From Vesta saturnalis (lineage: Eukaryota; Arthropoda; Insecta; Coleoptera; Lampyridae): DNA of 64,000 bases. The notes under the pieces were generated by a model. The model ran no database searches and was not told the DNA's origin. It saw only the letters and a list, made by a program, of their open reading frames with translations. This document shows, one piece after another, positions 23,860 through 34,150 of the stretch (its first letter is position 1; every line of letters begins with the position of its first letter). The DNA is taken from positions 3,128,001 through 3,192,000 of the forward strand of contig JARFJB010001813.1 in assembly GCA_036346205.1 (NCBI GenBank). The letters are read 5' to 3'. The position numbers were made by a program, and so were the translations under genes.

Positions 23860-24530
23860 ACCTTGGTTATTACCGGTAATAAAAGGATAAGGGGTTTTTA
23901 ATAATTTATTATAAGTAATACTATTTTTTAGGATTACATCTCATGTATCAGCATCAAGTCAATCTCAGTATCACATAACAGTAATTATAATACAGCGTCT
24001 AATTGAATATTAAATTGGTTGTTTTGCCTGTTGATCCTAAAGAACGCATTGAGACATCCCTACTCTTCAGCCATTCGTTAAATTGGTGTATACGCTGGTC
24101 CTCGACCTTGTAAAACTTAGGGAAACGCTCAGGTGGTATGAATTTAAATTACACCAGTTCCACAACCACCCTCTCGTCGCACTTTGTTGCTATGAGTCCA
24201 ATATTGTGTATCTTGTAATCAACCCGTCTCCAACTCCTTAAAACTTTTAAAAGGCTTAAATCATGATGATGCATTTAGGGTAAATAAATCCATAGCTGTA
24301 ATTATAATACAGTATTAAAAAATCTGCACAGGTAATTAAATAAAGTAAAGGCTAAAACTATAAAAAACAATCACTTACCAGTGTTACATTGAAAGAACGT
24401 CTTGGAAGGTCGACACATGAATGAACAAATGTTGTTTTACCCATAAATAGCCGAAATAAAGTACGTATGGGTTTTCCCCAATCATTAACATAATTATTCT
24501 CTGGATTTCCCCACGGTTATGTAACTGTAA
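23860..24530. other. No gene recognised
   Basis: AT-rich sequence between the motif block and the Polinton genes; possibly degraded Polinton sequence, but nothing could be identified. Confidence 0.4.
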
Positions 24531-24680
24531 TAACAAACTTTCACTATTCAGTCAACTCTATCGTGCCTGGGTAAAATCCACTAATTATCTAATTAAACCA
24601 GTTGACTTTCAAACTTTCACTATTCAATTAACTCTATCGCGGTCGGGAAAACCCACTAATTACCTAAAGGTATACAAGTC
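24531..24680. repeat. Two-copy tandem repeat of ~75-80 bp
   Basis: CAAACTTTCACTATTCAGTC...CACTAATTATCTAA is followed by CAAACTTTCACTATTCAATT...CACTAATTACCTAA. Confidence 0.8.
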
Positions 24681-24839
24681 GACCTTGATTTTCAATTATG
24701 ATGGTCTAGAAAATAAAAACACAGTTTTGATATTAAAAGATAAACGCGGTAAAATATACCTGCGAGCACAGATTTTCCATGTCGTGTATAAGTGGGGATG
24801 ATGACAGAGTACCCTTTAGTATTGTTTTGAAATTCAAGT

Positions 24840-25330
24840 TGGAGAATCAGTTTAAACATCCCTTTTCAGTAATAGTTGCGGGACCATCGGGTTGCGGAAA
24901 TCGAATTTTATCAGGCATTTTCTAAAAAACATGTCTGCGATACAACTTTTCAAAACATTATTTGGTTCTATAGCGAGGGGCAGCCGTTATTCAAAGATCT
25001 CTCGGTGGAGTTTCAGAAGGGGTTACCTGACATGGAACAGTTTGACGGCGAAAAACCGGTCTTAATAATAATTGACGATCTAATGCGCGAAACTAACGGC
25101 TCGTTGGTGGATATTTTTACAAAGGGTTATCACCATAGAAACCTAAGTGTTTTTTCTAACGAAAAACATATATCATCGACGGTGACAGAGATATTTCGCT
25201 CAACGCTCATTATATAATTATGTTTAAGAATCCGCGGGACAGAGCACTGATACAGCATTTAGCAAGACAGAAATCGACACGGATATTTATTGTTCGATCT
25301 AAAATAGAATACGCCGGACACACTTTAAGG
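24840..25330 (+). pseudogene. Polinton/Maverick-type packaging ATPase (FtsK/HerA class), broken
   Basis: Family members are ATPases thought to pump DNA into capsids. A P-loop GPSGCGK is encoded at 24881-24901; a one-base loss right after it shifts the frame. In the next frame IIWFYSEGQPLF near 24960-24990 and a Walker-B-like LIIIDDLM near 25065-25090 are followed by FTKGYHHRN near 25120-25145, a segment characteristic of this ATPase in Polintons. The frame changes again near 25150-25215, and FKNPRDRALIQHLARQ near 25222-25270 completes the family signature. Several lesions make it non-functional. The next ORF remnant follows ~55 bp later on the same strand, as in Polinton gene clusters. Confidence 0.75.
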
Positions 25331-25384
25331 CGCTTAGCATAGAGAGGCGAATCAATAAAAAGAAAGAAACAGTTTCTTGTACAG

Positions 25385-25990
25385 ATGGGCGGTGCATTTC
25401 TACCATTCCTGTTAGGACCATTACTTGGCGGTATTCTGGGTAATTTGGTTCAATAACAACTGTGGACCACAATCTGAAGAAGATGATTATTCTACCATTG
25501 GATTTAATACAACGCTTGCAGGCTCCAGACGTCACACAAAACAACATTTTAACGCAGTTGTGCAACGATATGGATAAAGTTTTAAAAACCAAAATGACTG
25601 ACCATGACAAATGGTATTAGTACAATCAAGTTCTTCTACACTTTTCCAATCAATTACGTCAACCCGCTAGTATAACAATCACCGGTGATGATGATATTAG
25701 GGATTTGCCGAAATGCAAAGGCCTGGCAGACGAGAAAATAGTACCAAAGCTTTCGGTTTCATATAGGAAGAGGCTTTCTTGCGTATACTGAATACGGTGG
25801 GTGATGTATTTTGGGATAAAAGGGGTACTGTCACCATCAAAGACGAGATCATCCCACATTCCAGTATAATCGATCTGGTTCACGAAACGTTAAGACAGCT
25901 AAAAACTACAAACTCGCACGACGGCAGTTTGCGACATTCATTAAAGAAATAAATATACCACAAGTTTATCGGAAATACTCGAAGACATGA
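25385..25990 (+). pseudogene. Polinton-associated conserved ORF remnant
   Basis: The ATG at 25385 opens a short glycine-rich hydrophobic segment (MGGAFLPFLLGPLLGGILG) that ends at a stop near 25455. Shifted frames then continue with IILPLDLIQRLQAPD near 25487-25530, DKWYWYNQVLLHF-like sequence near 25600-25650 (interrupted by a stop) and, further on, DVFWDKRGTVTIKDEIIPHS near 25805-25865 followed by a helical tail. From memory of the family, this layout (hydrophobic start, a 'W..RG...' segment, then a short conserved tail) recurs in an uncharacterised Polinton ORF next to the packaging ATPase; a structural/minor-capsid role is only inferred. Multiple stops and frameshifts: dead. Confidence 0.55.
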
Positions 25991-26129
25991 TGCTGCTGTA
26001 TCACCTAACCTTGAACGGGCTCTTACGACTATAGGTGAGAATTACGATGCTGATAGTAAATCGCGGGAAACACCGTGCAGATGCTCTCGAAGAAGAAGAC
26101 TTTCACTAGATTGGGATACGTGACGAACA

Positions 26130-26290
26130 TACGTATGCTGTATATTAAGATCCCTCGCATCCGGCATGGTTTTAGGGTATAACACCTTTAGCTAACGCTG
26201 TAAAAGGTAGATATGGTGAAACATCGGTTGCAGACACAGGATGCTTATACGGTGCATAAACCAGTATATCCTCTAAGAAAAAATAATTAA
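26130..26290 (+). pseudogene. Polinton integrase N-terminal scrap
   Basis: Reading across frames gives a ..AVKGRYGET.. stretch and then LQTQDAYTVHKPVYP near 26230-26275. This closely resembles the short N-terminal segment of Maverick-type integrases of the F54H12.3 class (a QD.YTLHKP motif). The rve catalytic domain does not follow; the sequence ends in AT-rich DNA and a (TA)n tract. Confidence 0.5.
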
Positions 26291-26345
26291 AAAATTCCAA
26301 TATGCTCCTATAGAAACTCCGTGGCGTAAACGGTGCGCCACCCTG

Positions 26346-26368
26346 TATATATATATATATATATATAT
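26346..26368. repeat. (TA)n microsatellite
   Basis: 23 bp of TA dinucleotides directly abutting the left TIR of the next element. Confidence 0.95.
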
Positions 26369-27720
26369 CGAGTATATGAGACCACCGTATCAGTATTTTT
26401 TTAAAGAACGGTAAGTCGTAGAGAGTTTAAAAAAAATTATGGTAAAATTTATAAAAAAGAATCGAATAGTGATATTATTTCTCGGAAAAGTCAGCATCCT
26501 GAGTACTTTTCCCCAGAATGTTTCCAAAATTTTAATTGTTGAAAAGATCGTTAAAAAAGAAGAAAGTTTTATAGAAAAAACTATTTTATTATTTCCACCC
26601 CTTGGACTAAAATTATTAAATTTGAAATTTATTGTTAACAAGCAAAATCGAAAAGTAGGATTTTAAAATCTAGTTACCGAATTAAACAATGACACACACA
26701 TGTTTTAATGTCAATAATTGCATGTGTTGTATCAATCTATCGTGGAACCATCCATTGTTTAAATTGATCATTTATTGTTTATTATTGATATGTGTTTGTA
26801 GACAAAAGTTAAAATTAAATGAGAATGATTTTCAAGCTCGAGTAATTTTATGTAATTGGTTAATAAATAAAGGTCCACACTTTCCTAGGGTAGTTTTATG
26901 GACTGGCGAAGCTACTTTTAATAGCACTGGAGAAGTCAATATTCACAATGCACATTACTGGTCGCAAACAAATCCTCACTGGCTACAAACTATTGACAAT
27001 CAACATCTTTAGAGTGTTAATACGTGGTGTGGTATACTTGACGGAAATATCATAGGCCCTTATTTTTTCGAAGAAACTCTGAATGTGATACGATACGTTG
27101 AGTTTTTAAGTAACGAATTGATCAACTTACTGGAGAATGTCCCTCTTTTAACGCGAGCAAGAATGTAGTTTCGGCAAGACGGCTGCCCAGCTCATTTTTC
27201 ATTGGTCGCCAGGAAAACAGTAAATCAACTATTTCCGAACAGATGGATTGGCAGAGGAAGGATCGTGGCGTGGCCGCCAAGATCACCAGATCACCATATT
27301 GTTTATAAAGAAAACCCAACAACGAGAGATGATATGAAGCTGAGAATTCGCAATGCATTTTCAACATTTACAATATTGTCTAACTCGGTAAAATCCGACT
27401 TTTCAATTTTATTTGTTAACAATGAATTTCAAATTTACTAATTTTAGTCGAATATTAATTAAAAGGGGTGGGAGTAATAAAATAAATTTTTCTATAAAAC
27501 TTTCTTCTTTTTTAACGATCGTTTCAACAATACCTTTTTCGACATATGGTGCCATTTAAAATTTTGGAGATATTCTGGAGAAAACTACTCAGGATGCTGA
27601 CTTTTCAGAGAAATAATATCACCACTCAATCCTTTATTATGGGATTTATAACAATTTGTTTAAATCAACTCTCTACGGCTTATCGTTCTTTAAAGAAATA
27701 CTGATACGGCTGGTTATTCA

Positions 27721-27722
<2 letters not shown>
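26369..27722 (+). mobile_element. Mariner-like element with ~300-bp TIRs, between two (TA)n tracts
   Basis: The left arm 26369-26666 (CGAGTATATGAGACCACCGT...) is the inverted match of the right arm 27390-27722 (ending ...ACGGCTGGTTATTCACG). Matching internal blocks include CCGTATCAGTATTT, AAAGAACGGTAAG and the AAATTTATTGTTAACAAG stretch. A TA tract lies directly outside each end, consistent with a TA target. A transposase fragment lies between the arms. Confidence 0.85.
26800..27440 (+). pseudogene. DUF4817-type transposase fragment
   Basis: Only the catalytic half is present. VVLWTGEATF near 26893-26925 corresponds to the first catalytic motif but has Gly where Asp is expected. NIHNAHYWSQTNPHW is followed by a stop (TAG at about 27010) in NQHL.SVNTWCG. 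A further stop follows LLTRARM before FRQDGCPAHF near 27170-27200, which keeps the second Asp. RWIGRGRIVAWPPRSPD near 27243-27290 is followed by a deletion removing the region of the third acidic residue. The N-terminal helix-turn-helix is missing. Inactive remnant; the TIRs around it define the element. Confidence 0.8.
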
Positions 27723-27797
<75 letters not shown>

Positions 27798-27803
27798 CAC
27801 ACA
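27723..27803. repeat. (TA)n then (CA)n microsatellite
   Basis: TA dinucleotides to 27787, then ACACACAC to about 27803. It abuts the mariner-like right TIR on the left and the 3' end of a minus-strand non-LTR retrotransposon on the right, so part may be that element's 3' tail. Confidence 0.9.
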
Positions 27804-28583
27804 TTAAGGAGCTCCTTCAGCTATCTTCCTTCTCTCAGCTTAAGATTCCATTCCTTCCTGTCGTTCCAGTCCTCTATTCTCCATCGCCTCAGCTATGTCG
27901 TTCCTTCACGACCACCGTGGCCTTACCCTTTGTCTTCTTCTCAGCAGGCTCCAATCCGATATTTTCTTTATCCATTTATGGTTACTACTCCTTTTTATAT
28001 GTCCATACCATTTTAAATTTTTGTCCTCTATGATGTTCAATGCGTTTTTCTGTTCTCATTCTATTTCTTATCTCTTCTTTGGGTATTCGGTCCATTCGTG
28101 TTACTCTGCAGCATCTTCTCCAACACTCATTTCTACCGCGTTGATCTTAAATTTGTTTTTTTTTATTTATTGTCCAGGTTTCTTCTATCATTAATCATTA
28201 ATCATTAATGTGTATATTGCTTTTTATTGTTTTTTGTAATGTGTTTGTCTCGTAATATTGTGTTCAGCTGTCTTATACAGTTTCTCGCTTGTCCTATCCT
28301 GATGTTTATTTCTTCGTCTGATATTCCATTGCTTGTAATTATACTCCCTAAGTAATTTGTTTGTTCCCTTTATTATTATACAGTCTTCTACTTCTAGATT
28401 TTCTACATTTCCTTCTCTTGTCAAATATTCTGTTTTTCTAGGTTCATTTCCAGTCCTGCATTCGTGTATTCTTCTATAAATTTTCTTACCATACCGCCTA
28501 GGTCCTCCTTGTCCTGCGCTATGAGCACCTGGTCATCCGCGAAACTCAGGGTGTACAGATAGTCTTCTCTCACTTGAACTCCC

Positions 28584-28588
<5 letters not shown>

Positions 28589-28638
<50 letters not shown>
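28589..28638. repeat. (TA)n inside the RT domain
   Basis: 50 bp of TA dinucleotides where roughly 100 RT codons are expected. Confidence 0.9.
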
Positions 28639-28643
<5 letters not shown>

Positions 28644-29074
28644 TGATCTAGACAAGATCTATCGGCCGTGAACCTGGCTTGGTCTTCTGTAATTTTTCCT
28701 TGTATGTTGTCTTCTATTTGGTTTTTAATTATTTTGCCATATAGTCGTCCTATGCACGAAATTACGCTAATGCCTCTGTAGTTCGTACATTTTCTTTTGT
28801 CGCCTTTTTAAACATAGATGCTATATATGCATCCGTCCATTCGTCTGGTAATTTCTCTTCATTTTCCGCTCTCTGAAACATGATTTTTAGTATCCGGTGT
28901 AATTTTTCTGGGCCGTACTTAATCAGTTCATTCCTGGACCTGGTAACTCGTTGTTTTTCAACGTTTTTATGGCCTTTTTCATTTTGAGCTTTCTCTATAC
29001 CACTTTCTTGGAACTGTTGTCTATTTTCGGTTGGTAGTTAAATTTTGTTTTAAAATAAATATTTCTATAAAAGT

Positions 29075-29076
<2 letters not shown>

Positions 29077-29115
<39 letters not shown>
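29077..29115. repeat. (TA)n inside the non-LTR element
   Basis: 39 bp of TA dinucleotides between the endonuclease and RT parts. Confidence 0.9.
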
Positions 29116-29118
<3 letters not shown>

Positions 29119-30529
29119 TATCCTTCTCTTCGTTTCTCTGTTTTTCTCTGTATATTTCTGTAAGTCCTCATCTAATTTTGTGTTTAACCATTTTTCGTAT
29201 AGGACCCTTTTCTCCTTTATCACCTCGTTGGGCTTTTCGCTGATCGTACTTTTATAGTATTTGTCTTCTTCTCCTAAGGTTTCTAGAGCTGCTTGCTTGA
29301 TGGACTTCTTTATTTGGTCATATTGTTCTTGAATGTTACTGTGGTCAAATTCTATAAGTTTTTCATCTAGCCTTCTTTTGTATAGGTCTCTTATTGACTC
29401 GTCTTGTAGCAGACGAATTTTGAATGGTTTCTCTCTTTTCGTTCCGTTAGCCGTTTTTCTTTCTCGTTTTCTTCTTCGTTATCCTCCTTCCCAGGTTTAT
29501 TTTTTTTGTTTTTATTTTTTCCTTGCATCATGGGAATTGCATATTAGCTACTAACAGTCTGTGGTCTATTCACACACTCGGCCCCTCTTTTCACTCTTAC
29601 GTCTTTTATTATGATTGTAGTACGGTTTTTTACTATGATGTAGTCTATTATAGATTTTAGTTTGTGGGTTTCTTGGACCCATGTAAATTTATGTATTTTC
29701 TTGTGTTTATAGAATCCGTTTGTTCCCCAGAGGACCTTTAGTGCGCATATTTCGATTAGTCTTTCACTATTATCGTTGATGATTTCCTCCCTAAATCTTT
29801 CTACCATCTTATCATTATTTTTTCTTCTCGTTCTTCCTTTCAGATCTCTCGCTATTATGATTTCTTGATTGTTCTTCACTTTTATTATTTACTCTTTTTA
29901 TGTTTCCATAAATTGTTCTTTTTCCCTTATATTGATGTTATCTTCCTACTCCGTTTCTTTTTTATTAATATCCCGCTGTTGCTGTTTCTTCCTTCTTGTC
30001 ACCACTCCAGCAGTGGATTATTCCATCTATCTGCTCCGTTCAATTTCCTTTTTTTGTCTCGCTTATTATTAAAATATCTATGTTCGCCTTCTTAAATTCT
30101 TCGATTACTTGAATGTCTTTGGTTCTCCATCCTTGGATATTTCAGGTTCCAAAAATTAGTGATCTCTTTTTGGGTTTCTTGCTGAGATTCAAGTTTACTA
30201 TTTATCTAAACCTAGAACTGCCCCCCCTCTCCGTATCCGATGGGCTCTTCGAGGGTGTGGCTTTCCACCCAGGGATATTTTTCTTTCTTTTGACTTTTAG
30301 CGTTTAACTATTTCTGTTTTGCGTGGGCCAGGTTGCTAACTTCTAACACCACAACCCTCCTCCTTTACCCGGGCTTGGATCCCGCAAAAGTATCGGTGAA
30401 CTGCTCGATCCTTTCCCAATACTGTAGGCGGAGTTACATAATAAAAAACCCCAAAAAGATAAGTATTTAAATAGTGGTTAATGATGTTGCGAAAGCAATA
30501 CGACAGTACTCTTTTTCTCTATAGTTGCA

Positions 30530-31060
30530 GAATAATATGATTTTTTTGCAGATTTACCAAGCGCTGGTTAGTTTTAAAATCAAATATTATAAATTTAACG
30601 TTAAAACCTTTATTGGATGGTCGATGGTCTAATAGAATTGATGCAATAATTCCTTTGAGATATAAACTTGGAGAGATATGTGATGCGCTTTTTGAAATCA
30701 GCGAAAGCAGTTTTGATAATAATGCAAGGCAGTCAGCGATATCTATGGCACGAAAATAAAAATTTTTGAATTCAACGGCTTATTAGTTTTTTAGTACATA
30801 GTACCTAGTTTATATTGTTTCTAAAATTTTTTAAAAGCTAAATTTGATGTTGTACAGTTTTGCAGACATGTAGAAGAGCTAAATGAGTTCTTACGTGCTT
30901 TCTGTTCCGATAATAATGTGAATGGTTTATTGAGTAATATGCAAAATAATTAGCTTCCAGATTACACGTGAAGTCCATTTTAAGAAGCCAGGAGGTTTGA
31001 AACAACTAAAAATTAAAAACAACATGATTACGAACAGTGCCGCGCCAAGGCCTCCAAGCG
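30530..31060 (+). pseudogene. hAT (DUF4371/ZMYM1-like) transposase scrap
   Basis: After a TTTTTTTGCAG acceptor-like site near 30552, a frame reads LPSAGHLVLK (in pieces), then LKPLLDGRWSNRIDAIIPLR near 30605-30665 and FEISESSFDNNARQSAIS near 30690-30750, ending at a stop near 30759. The W-S-x-R-x-D-A segment is typical of DUF4371-type hAT proteins. A later piece, CRHVEELNEFLRAF, is near 30865-30905. A CAGTGCCGCGCCAAGGCC stretch at about 31037 resembles a hAT terminal repeat. Low information; family level only. Confidence 0.5.
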
Positions 31061-32268
31061 CCCAAGTGCAAGAAAATTTTAGACGCTCCCTCCCTCTACG
31101 AGTATTTTTTGCTCGTTTTTTTGCAACTTTAATGAACCGGTATACGCTATACAAAATTATTTCTTATGGGTTAAACTAACAATTATTTAAAAAAAACCAC
31201 TATGTTTTGAAATTAAACGTTTATTCAGAGACAGATAGAAACATAAACAGATAATTATCAAATATATCTAAAAACTGCAATAATTATATGCAATATAATT
31301 AGAATTAGGGTATGTGAAATCATAAATAGAATAAGAAATTAAGGGTGCTATTGAAGATTGATGACGGTTGGACGGCAACGGGAAATAAATAAAAAAAAGA
31401 AAGGAGAAGAATTTTGGAGTTTGGTCGGAGAGACGTCAGTTGACGTCAATTCGAAATAAACTTGAAGTAAAGTGTATTTAATAGTAATAATTGAGAGATT
31501 AGCCTGGTTTTTAAAAGTTAAAGTGTGAAGAAAGTAAGTGAATGAGAAGATTAAGGAGATAAAGAAAACAAATAATAATTGAAAGAAGAAAGATTAGTCT
31601 GATTTAAAAGTAAAAGTGTGAAGAAAATAAGTAAAGCAGAAGATTAAGGATAAATAAAAATTATGAGATATAACAATTAAAAGCAAAGGTTTATAAGTAT
31701 TTAAAACCTAAAATAAATTAACATTGCCAAAAATTTATATAAAATTAAATAGGTAATAAAAGTCAACTGAAAGAAAATGAGTTATAGTGATCCCTGCAGT
31801 TTGAATAGATGAATAAATTTGTTGATTAAATTGGTAAATGTACAAAAAAAAAATCAAGGAACAGTAATCGTTAGTTGTCAAATGGTATTAATTGTAAATT
31901 TGTAATTTTGTCAATTTTGATATCCCTAGGTTTAAATATTGTTAATATACTAGTAAGCACCCGCCGGGGATAGTTTCTGGTAGCCTCCTGATGAACCCAC
32001 CCTGGGAGTGTAGCTGGTAAGATTTTTAAGACTTGTTCAATTAAAGTTGTAAATTTTGTGACTAGTATTTAATACATTGTATAACGATTTTAGTGCAACT
32101 GTGTATATTATTTTGAGGAGGTAAAACTATAACATTTAGCAAAAACCAATGTGGAGCCTTGCAAGTTTAATAGCTGTAAGACATTAATAGGGTAAGTCAG
32201 TTAAGTTAATAAACGTGTATTGTAGATTGAATAAAAACCAGACAAGCATTAAAAACAGTAATAATAAA

Positions 32269-33460
32269 ATGAGTTACAGTTTGAGAAGTAATAATATGAT
32301 GGGGAGTGCACATCCAAATGAACAAGAAGATCAATAAGAAGAGGCGTCGAAAAATTAAGCAAATGTAGCAAGCTTAGAGGCGCTACTGAATATAATGAAC
32401 CAAATGCGACAAGAAAATAAGCAGATTAACCAAAAGTTCAAAAGTATGAATCGGAATATGAACCAAATAAATGCAAATTTAGAAGGTAAAATTGACCAGA
32501 TATACAATAAGATTGATGCCATAAAAGAGGAGATTATGTTTGTAATGGAACGGAAATTAAATAATTTAGAAGGAAAGGTTGAAGACAAGATCAGCAAGGT
32601 AATACAAGAACTGGTTCGAATTGAGAGTAATGTACAAAAAGAAATGGAGTTAATAAATGTTCGAATGGATACAGTAACAACTGGATGTGAAGAAAAGTTT
32701 GCGTTAAATGAGAAAAATGTAGTTGAAATGAATGAAAGATTTAATAACAGTCCAGATGGAAAATCTGATCGTATTATACATGAATTAGCACTTATTCCAG
32801 GTTTAGGCATGGATATTCCGAAATTTTATGGAAGAAAGGTGAGATACCAATGACATATTTACAGCGAGTCGAAGAGAATATTGGAAACATGAAGGATGAA
32901 AAGAGAAAGCTTAGATTTGTGTCCAGAACGTTAAAAAGTGATGCAGGAGTATGGTATTCATTAGTTAAAGAAGGGTGTGAGTCATATAGTACATTTAAAC
33001 AATTATTTAAAGAACAGTATTGGAACAGGAACAGTTCCGAATGAATTTGCTCACAGGTAGATATAATCCAATACAAGAACTATCTCGTGAAACGTATGTA
33101 ATGTATAAATTTAAAAATGTAAAATATTTAGAACCTAAATTGGCTGAGGAAGAGATAATACAATATGTGTCAAGACATTTAGAGGAAGATACCACAAAGC
33201 AGTGGCTATCCAGAAGATTAGAAATCTATCGGATTTTTTAGAAGCGGCAAGGAATTATGAAATGGCTATTGAGAGGTCCAACGGAAGAACAGGAAAAACA
33301 TATGAGGAAAAATATCAAGATGTAAAACGTAAAAGATGGAAGACAGATCGAAGAACAGAAAATCAGTGGAATAAACAGTAGAGATGAGGAATAATTGAGA
33401 ACCACATGAGAGTAGAAATAAATATAAGCACCTGTGAAGTCAAGACTTGTCAACAACATG
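32269..33460 (+). pseudogene. Ty3/gypsy gag, degraded
   Basis: The ATG at 32269 (MSYSLRSNNM) lies in frame with the long open stretch at 32395-32853; two stops lie between. Residues from MNQMRQENKQINQKFKSMNR onward are charged and heptad-like, predicted coiled coil over about 120 residues. A frame change near 32850 leads to KRKLRFVSRTLKSDAGVWYS and ESYSTFKQLFKEQYW near 32900-33025, the capsid-like part common to arthropod gypsy Gag. More frame changes follow (TYVMYKFKNVKYLEPKLAEE near 33090-33150, then AARNYEMAIERSNG near 33245-33290). No CCHC knuckle was found. Structural protein of the retrotransposon particle; inactive here. Confidence 0.7.
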
Positions 33461-33499
33461 ATGTTGAAAAGGAGGTTGGATGATAAATAACGAGATGGA

Positions 33500-34130
33500 G
33501 CAAATCACGACGGTGTATATGCATGAACCGCCGTCGGGATTTAAAAAAACGTTAATTTTATAAAGTTAGTTACGGATGAATTTAATATGTTTACTATTAC
33601 TACTCTTTTTGATATTAAAGATATTTTATTAGAATGTGATGATAATGTTGAAAAGGAAGTTTTACCGTTTAGTTATGTTTGAATTATTAATCAAAGTTTT
33701 ATAACGTTATTTGATACAGGGTCACAAGGTTCATTGATAAAAGAAAGTATTATTAAGGAGAATGAGAAAATGTCAGGTAAAAATGTGTGTAAAACAAATA
33801 TAATAGAATTATTTTCAGCTACTAAGCGAAAAATTTCGGTTGTTGACTGAATGTTAGAGATTGAAGTCGTGATAGCGGGAGTAAAATTACAGACACAGCT
33901 ATTAATTGTACAAAATCTAAATCTTGAAATTCCATGGTGGATATAAACAGGAAAAGGTTATATATAAATCAATGTAGTTTAAAAATAGGGAAAAGTCAGA
34001 TAGGGAAAAGTTATCAGAATATATGGAGAAAATTAATATTTTGATACAACAAAAAGAAAATTAAATTAATGAAGTGCCAGGGCTAGCTAAAACATATACA
34101 CATAGATTATATGTTGATGAAAGTAAACAT
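33500..34130 (+). pseudogene. Ty3/gypsy protease region
   Basis: LFDTGSQGSLI, with the catalytic Asp codon at 33713-33715, matches the DTG(A/S) motif of retroelement aspartic proteases. Stops at about 33679 and 33848 interrupt the frame. The linker toward the RT (TYTHRLYVDESKH near 34091-34130) is cut by the inserted non-LTR element. Confidence 0.7.
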
Positions 34131-34132
34131 TT

Positions 34133-34150
34133 TAACTTAACTTAACTTAA
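34133..34150 (-). repeat. (TTAAG)n tail of the non-LTR element
   Basis: TTAAGTTAAGTTAAG on the minus strand directly follows the last non-LTR sequence, as in elements that end in short tandem repeats. Confidence 0.75.

Larger units (their letters stand above)
27804..30420 (-). pseudogene. Non-LTR retrotransposon ORF (endonuclease and reverse transcriptase), degraded
   Basis: Minus-strand reading order. Endonuclease start near 30130-30040 (WRTKDIQVIEEFKKANIDIL followed by an SETKK motif). Endonuclease centre and end near 29870-29560 (NGFYKHKKIHKFTWVQETHK, IIDYIIVKNR, DVRVKRGAEC). RT beginnings near 28950-28700, including KLHRILKIMFQ, LPDEWTDAYIASMFKK and FTADRSCLDH. The RT active site FADDQVLIAQDK is near 28550-28505. 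The C-terminal part near 28160-27830 has RMDRIPKEEIRNRMR and, near the end, AEAMENRGLERQ. About one hundred codons between FTADRSCLDH and the FADD box are missing and a (TA)n tract sits there. Resembles insect RTE/BovB-like endonuclease-RT elements; the clade is uncertain. Many stops. Confidence 0.8.

Noticed and set aside
31200..32268. An exact 5' LTR for the gypsy element
   Set aside because: No TG..CA boundaries with a matching 3' copy or a primer-binding site could be identified by eye.
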